Notes: generated by a model from the sequence alone, not told the origin. Positions 1 to 5,775 are shown, counted from the first letter of the stretch. The stretch is 5,892 bases of DNA from Fimbriimonadales bacterium (GCA_025060055.1 JANXCK010000080.1:1-5892), one strand, 5' to 3'. A program made the numbers and translations.

Positions 1-468
1 GCAGCGTCCATCACGCGGCTGATGGAGGTGTTAGAGGCGGAGTTGGCGCAGGTGGAGGCGGCGTTAGCGCAGGTGGAGGCGTCGGACGCCGAGTTAGCGG
101 CGCGGGGGGCGTTAGTGCGGAGTATGGTGGGGATTGGGCGCGTGGCAGCGTGGGGGCTGCTGGCGGAGTTGCCTGAGTTGGGGCGGGTATCGCGGCAGGC
201 GATAGCGGCGTTGGCGGGGTTGGCACCGATGGCGTGGGAGAGTGGGGGTCGGGTGGGGGTGCGTCGGTTGCGTGGGGGTCGGGAGCGTCGGGTGTTGTAT
301 GTGGCGGCGGTGGTGGCGGTGCGGTGTGAGGGGCGTTGGCGTGGGGTGTATGAGCGGTTGTTGGGGCGTGGCTTGAAGCCGAAGGGGGCGTTGTGTGCGG
401 TGGTGCGTCGGCTGGTGGTGGCGTTGAACGCGATGGTACGGGAGGGTCGGTGTTATGAGCGACGGTAG
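1..468 (+). CDS. IS110-family transposase, C-terminal part (5' end outside window)
   Basis: The reading frame is open from base 1 and stops with TAG at 466-468, leaving 155 residues. They match the C-terminal half of IS110/IS1111/IS116-type transposases. A helical, coiled-coil-like segment (LAQVEAALAQVEA) is followed by a helix-hairpin-helix-like segment (MVGIGRVAAWGLLAELPELG), the conserved GLAP (residues about 73-76), then ESGG with the Ser (about residue 81) expected to be the catalytic serine. A basic stretch (RRLRGGRERRVLYVAA) and the terminal LVVALNAMVREG complete the domain (Transposase_20). The N-terminal RuvC-like DEDD domain would lie upstream. These enzymes act with a bridge/seek RNA encoded by the element's own non-coding end. 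No frameshift is visible, but activity cannot be judged from half a gene. The coding strand is far richer in G than C, unlike the neighbours. Confidence 0.9.
   Translation, partial: AASITRLMEVLEAELAQVEAALAQVEASDAELAARGALVRSMVGIGRVAAWGLLAELPELGRVSRQAIAALAGLAPMAWESGGRVGVRRLRGGRERRVLYVAAVVAVRCEGRWRGVYERLLGRGLKPKGALCAVVRRLVVALNAMVREGRCYERR
43..84 (+). repeat. 21-bp tandem duplication inside the transposase (one heptad)
   Basis: Bases 43-63 and 64-84 are two adjacent copies of a 21-bp unit, identical at 19 of 21 positions. The shared 15-base core (gcgcaggtggaggcg) sits at 46-60 and 67-81. They encode LAQVEAA and LAQVEAS, exactly seven residues each, so the duplication adds one heptad to the predicted coiled coil and keeps the frame. 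Confidence 0.8.
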
Positions 469-469
469 G

Positions 470-507
470 GGGAGCAAGGGACTTGACTTTTCAATACCCT
501 TGCTCCC
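470..507. repeat. Long perfect hairpin just after the transposase stop
   Basis: The arms gggagcaaggg (470-480) and cccttgctccc (497-507) are perfect 11-bp complements. Inside, ttga (483-486) and tcaa (491-494) can extend the structure after a 2x2 internal loop, leaving a 4-nt loop. The first arm starts two bases after the transposase TAG. No T-run follows on either strand, so it is not a standard intrinsic terminator. It could be part of the IS right end, part of a guide RNA, or a REP-like palindrome that the element inserted next to. A second small palindrome (cccac/gtggg, 505-509 and 513-517) abuts it. Confidence 0.6.
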
Positions 508-528
508 ACCGCGTGGGCGAGGGGGAAC

Positions 529-578
529 TTGACCCCCCTCTCCCGCGTGGCGGGAGAGGGGCTGGGGGTGAGGGTCAA
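529..578. repeat. REP-like palindromic element (dispersed repeat type)
   Basis: A core stem of 11 perfect pairs, cccctctcccg (535-545) and cgggagagggg (551-561), encloses a 5-nt loop. An outer stem, ttgacc (529-534) with ggtcaa (573-578), closes around it. Translated on the - strand it gives PHPQPLSRHAGEG. From memory, very similar peptides recur as spurious products of a GC-rich palindromic repeat scattered between genes in many unrelated bacteria. It sits in the convergent space between the transposase and the M28 gene. It lacks a U-tract, so any termination role would not be classical. The remaining bases to 628 show nothing recognisable. Confidence 0.7.
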
Positions 579-628
579 AAAGGGAGCTTCTAACTTTTGA
601 GGCACTTCGCACAGGCATCTTGCTCGTG

Positions 629-1882
629 CTACCGCAGAAACGCTTCAACTACTTGCACGGCACGCTCCAAGTCGCGCTCGGCGATGTTCTCCAGCGTGTC
701 AGTAATCCAGTGCCAGTTTGGAGGCACGCCAGGTTCCTGTTCACACCACAGCGCGATGGCTTTGTAGCCGCCCAAGTGAAATGGCAGCGCGTCTGTGTAC
801 GCGCCGTGAGGCACTGCGCTGGGCTTGAGGTTCCACTCTGGATGCTCCTGCGCAAGGCACTCGAACTTGCGCACCATATCGGGATGGGCGCGGGCGCGGG
901 GAAGCATCGCTTCAGCAACCAGATAGCGCGGCTCGCCCAGCCCGATGTGGTCAATAATCACGAACTCGGCGTCGCGCAGCGCGTAGCCGTATTCGCGCTC
1001 AAAAGCGAACGCACCGTTGGGTCTGCCCACCTCCTCGCAGCCTGTGAACACGCCCCAGACTTCCGTGTGCGGCAGGGGCTGCTCCGCCAGTCGCTCCAGC
1101 GTGGTCAGCAGCACAGCGGTTCCAGAACCGTTGTCGTTCGCGCCCTGCACCCACGGCAGGAACCGCTCACGATGGAGGAGTATCGCTGCCCCGTACAGCG
1201 CGAGCAGTCCGCCCAGCGTCATCACGGCGCGCGCCAGCGCCACCACCCACGCCTGCCCAATCAACGGCGCGCACGCCAACAGCACTGCCAGCAGCGTATG
1301 CGCCATCAGCAGCCTTGCTTGCAGCTGGAAGTTGCGCCCGAAAGACCGCACATGCTTGGGATGCCACATCAGCGCGGCGCGCTGGCTGTCAAGGTGCGCC
1401 ATCAGCACCACGCGCCGACGCGGTTGCCCCTGTGCGGGCACGACCACAATCAGGTTGGCGCTGGCACGCTGCGGAAACAGGCGCATCACATCCCATCGCC
1501 CGCTCACCAAGCCCCAGAACATGCCCATCGCCGCAAGGCTGCAAATCGCCCCTGCCAACCACGCCAGTGGCGCGTTCACCCACGCCAGCCCTGCAGAGAG
1601 GAGAAACAGCGCCGAAACCGTGAGCCACGCGGGGGTAAGCGAGGCGACGCTCCGAAACGGCTGCTCAAACACCTTCAGTCCGCGCTCCCGTAAGCGACGA
1701 TGTAGGTACGCACGCAGGCGCGACTCCGACTGGGTGGTCGCAGGGCGCGCTCCGAAGGCGTGAATCAGCTCCGATAGGTTTCGGTACGCGCTCGCCATTT
1801 CGGATACCCACTCAAAAGAGTAGTAGTATATCTTGCGTCCGTCGGGCTTCGTTTCGGCGCGTTTGTGCATGCGCCAGCCCAT
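629..1882 (-). CDS. Membrane-embedded M28-family zinc aminopeptidase-like protein
   Basis: This 417-residue protein has the full metal site of peptidase family M28. H163 and D165 are in AHLDSQ, D250 in GANDNGSG, E283/E284 (catalytic base and ligand) in GCEEVG, D311 in IIDHIG, and H391 in PNWHWITDT. Spacing from D250 onward (34, 27, 80 residues) resembles Streptomyces aminopeptidase, but H163 to D250 is 87 residues where compact enzymes have about 12. That insertion carries two hydrophobic helices (about 191-209, 211-236), and two more lie at about 81-102 and 104-127. Basic residues before the first helix suggest a cytoplasmic N-terminus and catalytic face. Expected activity is release of N-terminal amino acids from peptides; the substrate is unknown. 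ATG at 1882 is preferred over ATG at 1906 because GGAGG lies 7 nt upstream and it overlaps the ROK stop as TGATG. Confidence 0.88.
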   Translation of the reverse strand: MGWRMHKRAETKPDGRKIYYYSFEWVSEMASAYRNLSELIHAFGARPATTQSESRLRAYLHRRLRERGLKVFEQPFRSVASLTPAWLTVSALFLLSAGLAWVNAPLAWLAGAICSLAAMGMFWGLVSGRWDVMRLFPQRASANLIVVVPAQGQPRRRVVLMAHLDSQRAALMWHPKHVRSFGRNFQLQARLLMAHTLLAVLLACAPLIGQAWVVALARAVMTLGGLLALYGAAILLHRERFLPWVQGANDNGSGTAVLLTTLERLAEQPLPHTEVWGVFTGCEEVGRPNGAFAFEREYGYALRDAEFVIIDHIGLGEPRYLVAEAMLPRARAHPDMVRKFECLAQEHPEWNLKPSAVPHGAYTDALPFHLGGYKAIALWCEQEPGVPPNWHWITDTLENIAERDLERAVQVVEAFLR

Positions 1883-2910
1883 CAGCGTGCCTCCACGTAC
1901 TGCCATGCCAGCGCGGCGCCACCCAGAATGCCCGCGTCCTCAATGCGCTCGGCGGGCACAATCTGGCAGTCTTGCAGCAGCGTAGGCAAGGCGTAGTCGC
2001 GCACAGCTTGGTGGATTGCCTCGAACAACGGCGCGCCCGCTTTGGCGATTTGCCCGCCAATCGCCACGATTTCGGGGTTGAAAATATTGATGAAGTTCGC
2101 AACGGCGATGCCGAGATACGCGCCGACCTCGCGCCAGAGAGCAAGAGCCGTCGGATCACCTTGTGCTGCGGCTTGGCTCACCAGCGCGGGCGTGATGTTC
2201 GCCGGGTCGCCGCCACTCAGCGCGTGCAGTAGGCTGTTTGGAGCGCGGCGCACTGCCTCGCGGGCAAGTTCCACAATCGCGTCGCGCTTGGCATATGACT
2301 CAACACAGCCGCGTGCGCCGCAACCACAGCGCGGACCCGCAAAGTTGATGATGGTGTGCCCCAGCTCGCCCGCGCCGCCGCTGGCTCCCACCAACAGCAC
2401 GCCGCCGTTCCACTGCGCGTTGCCCTGCACTTGGTGGCGGGTCAGCACCACGCCGCCACCGATTCCCGTGCCCAGCGTAAGCATCACCAGTCCGCGTGCC
2501 TGCCCGCGCCCCACGCCGTAGTAGTATTCGCCTAACGCTGCCAAGTTCGCGTCGTTGCCCATCACCACAGGCAAGTGCAGCTCCGCCCGAATCGCGTCGG
2601 CTAAAGGCACATCGCGCCACACCTCGAAGATTTCGCCGCGCTGCTCACCAAAGTTCGGCGCCCAGCGCACCACGCCACGCGATGAATCGATATGCCCTGG
2701 TACCGCCATGCCGATGGCAGCGGGCATTTCTCCTGCCGTATCGATAGCCTCGCGGATTGTTTTCAGGATTTGCTCCAGCGTGGTTTGGAAGCCTTCCTGC
2801 GCACGCGAGGGGTGTTGCACAGGTGGCGCGAGCAAGTTGCCCGCGCGGTTGAGCATCGCGGCGCGTACATTTGTACCGCCTAAGTCTACGCCTATCACCG
2901 CTGCCGCCAT
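1882..2910 (-). CDS. ROK-family sugar kinase (glucokinase-like)
   Basis: This 342-residue protein is predicted to phosphorylate a hexose with ATP in the cytoplasm. It starts with the phosphate-binding GVDLGGTNVRAA (DLGGTN 9-14). WAPNF follows at 83-87, then NDAN with catalytic D120, the GTGIGGG loop (147-153), GELGH (181-185), and the ROK zinc site CGCGARGC (C195, C197, C202, with H185). There is no N-terminal DNA-binding helix-turn-helix, so it is a kinase rather than a NagC/Mlc-type repressor. Glucose is the default guess; N-acetylmannosamine, fructose or allose are not excluded. The usual E before NDAN is G118. The stretch between GTGIGGG and GELGH is 27 residues, longer than the 15 or so I expect. 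It lies 42 bp after the pseudoprotease gene and overlaps the M28 gene by one base. No Shine-Dalgarno is seen before its ATG. Confidence 0.92.
   Translation of the reverse strand: MAAAVIGVDLGGTNVRAAMLNRAGNLLAPPVQHPSRAQEGFQTTLEQILKTIREAIDTAGEMPAAIGMAVPGHIDSSRGVVRWAPNFGEQRGEIFEVWRDVPLADAIRAELHLPVVMGNDANLAALGEYYYGVGRGQARGLVMLTLGTGIGGGVVLTRHQVQGNAQWNGGVLLVGASGGAGELGHTIINFAGPRCGCGARGCVESYAKRDAIVELAREAVRRAPNSLLHALSGGDPANITPALVSQAAAQGDPTALALWREVGAYLGIAVANFINIFNPEIVAIGGQIAKAGAPLFEAIHQAVRDYALPTLLQDCQIVPAERIEDAGILGGAALAWQYVEAR
1890..1894 (-). promoter_or_regulatory. Ribosome binding site fixing the M28 start
   Basis: On the - strand GGAGG lies 7 nt before the ATG at 1882, inside the last codons of the ROK gene. 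It favours this start over the in-frame ATG at 1906, which would lie upstream of the site. With the TGATG stop/start overlap it suggests translational coupling. Confidence 0.7.
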
Positions 2911-2918
2911 CGGGTGGG

Positions 2919-2924
2919 AGTATA
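2919..2924 (-). promoter_or_regulatory. Possible -10 box (TATACT) giving a near-leaderless ROK transcript
   Basis: In the 42-bp gap upstream of the ROK gene the - strand reads TATACT, ending 8 nt before the ATG. A transcript from it would start almost at the start codon, which would fit the missing Shine-Dalgarno. No good -35 is visible at 16-19 nt spacing, so read-through from the upstream gene is an equal possibility. Confidence 0.25.
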
Positions 2925-2952
2925 CCTGCTGAGTCAGGCGGGAAGGTCTCGC

Positions 2953-4959
2953 CTATGGCTGCTGCTTAGAAGAGGCGGGCGTTGCCGAGTGGTGCGCGGC
3001 GAGCGCTTCGGCTTTGCGCAGCCAAATTCGGGCGTAGAGCGCGGAAGTCCACGGCTCGCCAGGGGTGCGTGCGGCGTTCAACGCCTGTTCGAACAGCGCG
3101 TCCGCTTTGGCGAAATCGCCTTGACGCAGGTAGCCCACCGCAACGATAGCTGTTGCCTCAGGCGCGTAACGCGAGTCGCTGAGCCGTCGTGCGGCGCTCT
3201 CTGCCTGTTGCAGATGTTGCTGCGCAGCTTCTGCTTGCCCCTGCTTCGCCAAGGCAAGGGCATAGTCCACCTCCAGCTGGATGCGTTCCACACTCAACGG
3301 GAGAGTGGTGAGCAGGGCGCTCGTGCCTTCCAAGTCGCCCTGAGCCAGTCGCTGCTGCGCCAGTGCAAGCGCGGCGCGGGCACGCTTCGAGCGGTCGCGA
3401 ATGCGTTCGATGGCGGTCTGTGCCGCCGCCAACTGCGCCTGGCGCGCCTGCGCCTCGCCCAGTCGTGCCAATACGGAATCTTGTCGCTCGGCAGGCAGCT
3501 GCTTCAGCAGCGTCTCCACAGCCGCAGTCAGTCCATGCTCGGCTAACACTCCCGCTGCTTCCTGAAGCGCCTGTTCGCGAGCAAGCGTATCTAACGCCTG
3601 CGCCGCTTGGAGCGCGGCATCGAGCGTTGCTTGCGCTTCCTCAGCGCTGCCAATCCCCCACAGCCCCGCGCTTACAGTTGCCAGCGCCACGATTCGATCG
3701 AACCCCTCCTGCTGCTCGGCGATTTGGCGAGCAGTCTGCAAAAGCTGTTGCGCGGGCGAAGGGGCGGGTAGCTCCGCTGATGGCGCATTCGGTTCGTCCG
3801 CCTTGGTCGGCTCCTCCGTTCCGCTCGTGGGTTCTGCGGGTTTCGCCGACTGCGCGCGGTGCAACGCGAGGCTCACCGCTACAAGCGCGTCACAACGATA
3901 GCGGGATTCGCCCAACTGTTCCGCCACCTGGAGCGCCAGCTCCGTCTGGTTTCGTTGCGCAGCATGCTGCACCACTTGACTTAGCGCGATTGCGCGGTAC
4001 AACGGGTCAGGTATTGGCGTAGCGACCTCGATTGCTTCGCGCAGCTGACCCGCACGCGCTAACGCCAGCGCGATGTTCGAAAGGGCAAACCCCCGTTCCT
4101 CTACGCTCTCCAGTTTGTCGGTGGTGCTGACCGCTTCTTTCCAGAGCGTTTGCGCTTGTTTCTCGCAGCCGCCCTGCGCTGCCAAGATGCTGAGCGCGAC
4201 GAGCGTTTCGGCGCGGCTAACGAGGTCAGGTATCTGCCGAACGGAACGCACGATCGGAGCGAGTTCCTTCCAAAGTGGTGGTTCTTCGGGCGCGACAACG
4301 GGCGCGGGTGTTTTCACCACAGGCAGTCGCCTAAGATAACCAATCGGCAGCACGCGGTCTTTGACGCCACCTGCTTGCATCGGCAGCAAGGCAATTACTT
4401 CCCCCTTGCGGTTTAGCACCGCCGCGCCTGGCAAGAAGTTGGTCGGTGACGGCGTAAGTCGGAATGCTCTTAGCCCGCCCGCCACTGATTGAATTGCTGC
4501 AATCGTTGCCGAGCGGATGGTCAGCGTGCCCTGAGTTGTGTAGCCCATCACCCCGACTGCCTCGCCCTGCTTGGCACGGCTCGAATCGCCGATGCGCAAC
4601 GGCGACGCAACCTTGCTCGATGAGCGTAAAAACACTAAATGGAGTGGTGCATGCGTGCGCACCACTTGCGCACGCAATAGCGTGCCATCGAAACGACGCA
4701 GCAGCAGGCTCTTCGGACGAGCCGACTCCGCTATCACCACCACAGCGTGCCCGTCGCGTGCCGTGAAGAAACCGCTGCCCAGATTGCGATCGAGGTTCTC
4801 CCCAGAGGTCACAAGCACCACGGAAGCGGCGTATCTGCGGTACAGGCTTTGCCAGCGTGAATCTTGGGCGTCTGCCCTTGCGCTAAGGAGCGCCATCGCC
4901 GCGCTCACCAGCCCCGCGCATAGCGTCCAGCCGTAAACTCTGCTACTTTCTCCCCTCAT
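2953..4959 (-). CDS. Exported HtrA-like pseudoprotease with TPR-like helical repeats
   Basis: This 668-residue protein begins with a signal peptide (hydrophobic core about 11-26, likely cleavage after ARADA at 31), so it should act outside the cytoplasmic membrane. Residues about 40-215 resemble the S1C/HtrA trypsin fold, with NLGSGFF, ARDG, and VLNRKGEVIALLP near the domain end. Aligned to HtrA, the catalytic His falls on A77, the Asp on H107 and the Ser on P177 (FLPGAAV for GNSGGPL), so it should not be a serine protease. From about 229 to 655 come Ala/Leu/Gln-rich helical repeats of TPR type, broken by a Pro/Glu/Ala-rich linker at about 371-404. A binding or scaffolding role is the best inference. 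ATG at 4959 is chosen over the in-frame TTG at 4986 because GGAGG lies 7 nt upstream and the TTG would fall close to the expected transcript start. It heads the unit with ROK and M28 genes. Confidence 0.82.
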   Translation of the reverse strand: MRGESSRVYGWTLCAGLVSAAMALLSARADAQDSRWQSLYRRYAASVVLVTSGENLDRNLGSGFFTARDGHAVVVIAESARPKSLLLRRFDGTLLRAQVVRTHAPLHLVFLRSSSKVASPLRIGDSSRAKQGEAVGVMGYTTQGTLTIRSATIAAIQSVAGGLRAFRLTPSPTNFLPGAAVLNRKGEVIALLPMQAGGVKDRVLPIGYLRRLPVVKTPAPVVAPEEPPLWKELAPIVRSVRQIPDLVSRAETLVALSILAAQGGCEKQAQTLWKEAVSTTDKLESVEERGFALSNIALALARAGQLREAIEVATPIPDPLYRAIALSQVVQHAAQRNQTELALQVAEQLGESRYRCDALVAVSLALHRAQSAKPAEPTSGTEEPTKADEPNAPSAELPAPSPAQQLLQTARQIAEQQEGFDRIVALATVSAGLWGIGSAEEAQATLDAALQAAQALDTLAREQALQEAAGVLAEHGLTAAVETLLKQLPAERQDSVLARLGEAQARQAQLAAAQTAIERIRDRSKRARAALALAQQRLAQGDLEGTSALLTTLPLSVERIQLEVDYALALAKQGQAEAAQQHLQQAESAARRLSDSRYAPEATAIVAVGYLRQGDFAKADALFEQALNAARTPGEPWTSALYARIWLRKAEALAAHHSATPASSKQQP

Positions 4960-4966
4960 AGTCGCA

Positions 4967-4980
4967 CCTCCCTCGAGGGA
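4967..4980 (-). promoter_or_regulatory. Ribosome binding site overlapping a 12-bp perfect palindrome
   Basis: On the - strand GGAGG (4971-4967) lies 7 nt before the ATG at 4959. It overlaps tccctcgaggga (4969-4980), a perfect 12-bp palindrome located just downstream of the predicted transcript start. The palindrome could be an operator, or form a weak 4-bp stem with a TCGA loop that partly hides the site. Confidence 0.6.
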
Positions 4981-4990
4981 ATACAACCGA

Positions 4991-4996
4991 ATTATA
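4991..4996 (-). promoter_or_regulatory. Consensus -10 box (TATAAT) of the pseudoprotease-ROK-M28 unit
   Basis: The - strand reads TATAAT here, giving an expected transcript start near 4984 and a 25-nt leader before the ATG at 4959. The -35 position overlaps the terminator hairpin just upstream and has no good match, so the promoter may be weak or use an activator. Confidence 0.55.
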
Positions 4997-5000
4997 CACC

Positions 5001-5032
5001 AGAAAAAATTGTGGAGCCTTTACAGGCTCCAC
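5001..5032 (-). terminator. Intrinsic terminator after the cyclase gene
   Basis: On the - strand gtggagcc and ggctccac form a perfect 8-bp stem with a 6-nt loop (5032-5011). It is followed by aa and six consecutive T (5008-5003). This is a textbook rho-independent terminator for transcripts coming from the cyclase side, and it ends 4 bp before the TATAAT of the next unit. Confidence 0.85.
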
Positions 5033-5089
5033 GAGAGGGAGGTTGGGTTAACAAGGCTGTGCGGTCTGCTCTGCCACTTGCGCAGTGGC
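5003..5089 (-). ncRNA. Candidate small RNA or leader ending at the terminator
   Basis: If the TATAAT at 5101-5096 is used, a transcript of about 87 nt would run from about 5089 to the terminator T-run. It would open with the hairpin gccac/gtggc (6-bp arms 5090-5085 and 5077-5072, 7-nt loop). A mostly unstructured C-rich stretch containing ACCTCCCTC (5043-5035) follows, and the terminator hairpin ends it. Two hairpins flanking a C-rich single strand resemble Gram-positive small RNAs that bind Shine-Dalgarno sites. The case rests on promoter-like bases and structure only. Confidence 0.22.
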
Positions 5090-5095
5090 ATGCGT

Positions 5096-5131
5096 ATTAT
5101 AATTCACTTTGAGAGGGAGTGGGTCTGTCAA
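5096..5131 (-). promoter_or_regulatory. Promoter-like elements TTGACA and TATAAT with an over-long spacer
   Basis: Downstream of the cyclase stop the - strand has a perfect TTGACA (5131-5126) and a perfect TATAAT (5101-5096), but 24 nt separate them instead of about 17. The pair is therefore not a standard sigma-70 promoter as it stands. TATAAT alone could still work, with a start near 5089. The AT core attataat also reads TATAAT on the + strand (5098-5103), but no + strand gene follows. Confidence 0.3.
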
Positions 5132-5142
5132 ATTTGCCAGAT

Positions 5143-5775
5143 TCAGCCCAGCGTGCGTAGGGCAACGCGCGCTGGCGCGCCATCCGCTCCTTCAATAAGC
5201 AACGGCATGCAAATCAGCTCGTATTCGCCCGCTTCGACGGCGCTGAGGTTCAGCCCCTCGATGATGATTTTGCCTGCCTTGCACAGGATGTGGTGGACTT
5301 CGGGGGTGGGCACGCCGTAGCGCTCGATGGACAGGTAGTCTATGCCGACTACATCGATGCAGCGACGCACCAGCCACTGGGCGGCATCAGGGGTTAACGC
5401 GACATGCGACTTGTAGAACTCCGTCGAGTGTGCCCAGAGGTCGCTATTATCCGTTCGAAGGAGCAGGCGAGTGGTGGTGGGTGGGATACAGGCTGCTTCT
5501 AAGGCGTCGGCTGTGATTGCTGCATATCCGCGCAGGTCGGCGACCCACGCGTTGCCGATGAGCCGTGCGAGGGGAATCTCGTGAATTCGCTTGCCTGCGT
5601 CGTCAAAGTGCCACGGCGCGTCGATGTGCGTGCCTGAATGCGTGCCGAGCTGCAGGCGTGAGCCGTTGCAGACCGCCCCCTCCGCCATCCGCGCCACCGC
5701 AATCAGCTCGAACGGCGCGTCGCCAGGGTAGGTCGGCATCGGCTGCCGTAAAGGAACGCTGATGTCGATAATCAT
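5143..5775 (-). CDS. Cyclase-family metal-dependent hydrolase (kynurenine formamidase-like)
   Basis: This 210-residue protein belongs to the cyclase/KynB family of metal-dependent hydrolases. It opens with IIDISVPLRQPMPTYPGD, and the metal-binding signature HSGTHIDAPWHF supplies H46, H50, D52 and H56. The C-terminal half carries GIDYLSIE (144-151), a His pair at 161-162 and E173 in IIEGLNL, matching the catalytic His and Glu positions of bacterial arylformamidases. Length equals that of KynB, which hydrolyses N-formylkynurenine in tryptophan breakdown. No kynurenine-pathway neighbour is visible, and the family also includes isatin hydrolase and uncharacterised members, so no gene symbol is given. 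A cytoplasmic location is inferred from the lack of a signal peptide. Its ATG shares one base with the upstream stop (TAATG), with GAGG 4 nt before, implying translational coupling. The terminator at 5001-5032 lies downstream. Confidence 0.88.
   Translation of the reverse strand: MIIDISVPLRQPMPTYPGDAPFELIAVARMAEGAVCNGSRLQLGTHSGTHIDAPWHFDDAGKRIHEIPLARLIGNAWVADLRGYAAITADALEAACIPPTTTRLLLRTDNSDLWAHSTEFYKSHVALTPDAAQWLVRRCIDVVGIDYLSIERYGVPTPEVHHILCKAGKIIIEGLNLSAVEAGEYELICMPLLIEGADGAPARVALRTLG

Larger units (their letters stand above)
1..508 (+). mobile_element. IS110-family insertion sequence, right-hand part; boundary uncertain
   Basis: The transposase fragment marks an insertion sequence that begins outside the window. 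IS110-family elements lack conventional terminal inverted repeats and target duplications, so the right end cannot be read directly. The end given here is set arbitrarily just past the first palindrome after the transposase stop. The true junction could lie anywhere between about 469 and the REP-like element at 529-578. Confidence 0.4.

Noticed and set aside
470..507. The 11-bp hairpin after the transposase as an intrinsic terminator
   Set aside because: No T-run follows the stem on either strand. It is kept as a palindrome of uncertain role.
112..648. 178-codon open frame on the - strand across the transposase and the palindromes
   Set aside because: It is Pro/His/Thr-rich, antisense to a recognisable transposase, and includes PHPQPLSRHAGEG, the typical spurious translation of a dispersed repeat.
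620..1693. 357-codon open frame on the + strand antisense to the M28 gene
   Set aside because: No family signature, Arg/His/Gln-rich low-complexity composition, and the - strand frame has every M28 metal ligand. It is a GC-rich shadow.
1882..1906. Longer M28 start at ATG 1906 (eight extra residues)
   Set aside because: The GGAGG at 1894-1890 lies downstream of it and is correctly spaced for ATG 1882, which also forms TGATG with the ROK stop.
4959..4986. Longer pseudoprotease start at TTG 4986
   Set aside because: It would place the start about where transcription begins and ahead of the Shine-Dalgarno. ATG 4959 has ideal spacing and begins a clean signal peptide.
5009..5320. 103-codon open frame on the + strand over the terminator and cyclase 3' end
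   Set aside because: It begins with GTG inside the terminator hairpin, shows no domain, and is antisense to the cyclase.
5143..5775. Naming the cyclase-family gene kynB
   Set aside because: The signature fits the family, but no kynurenine-pathway gene is visible and related enzymes with other substrates share the same motif.
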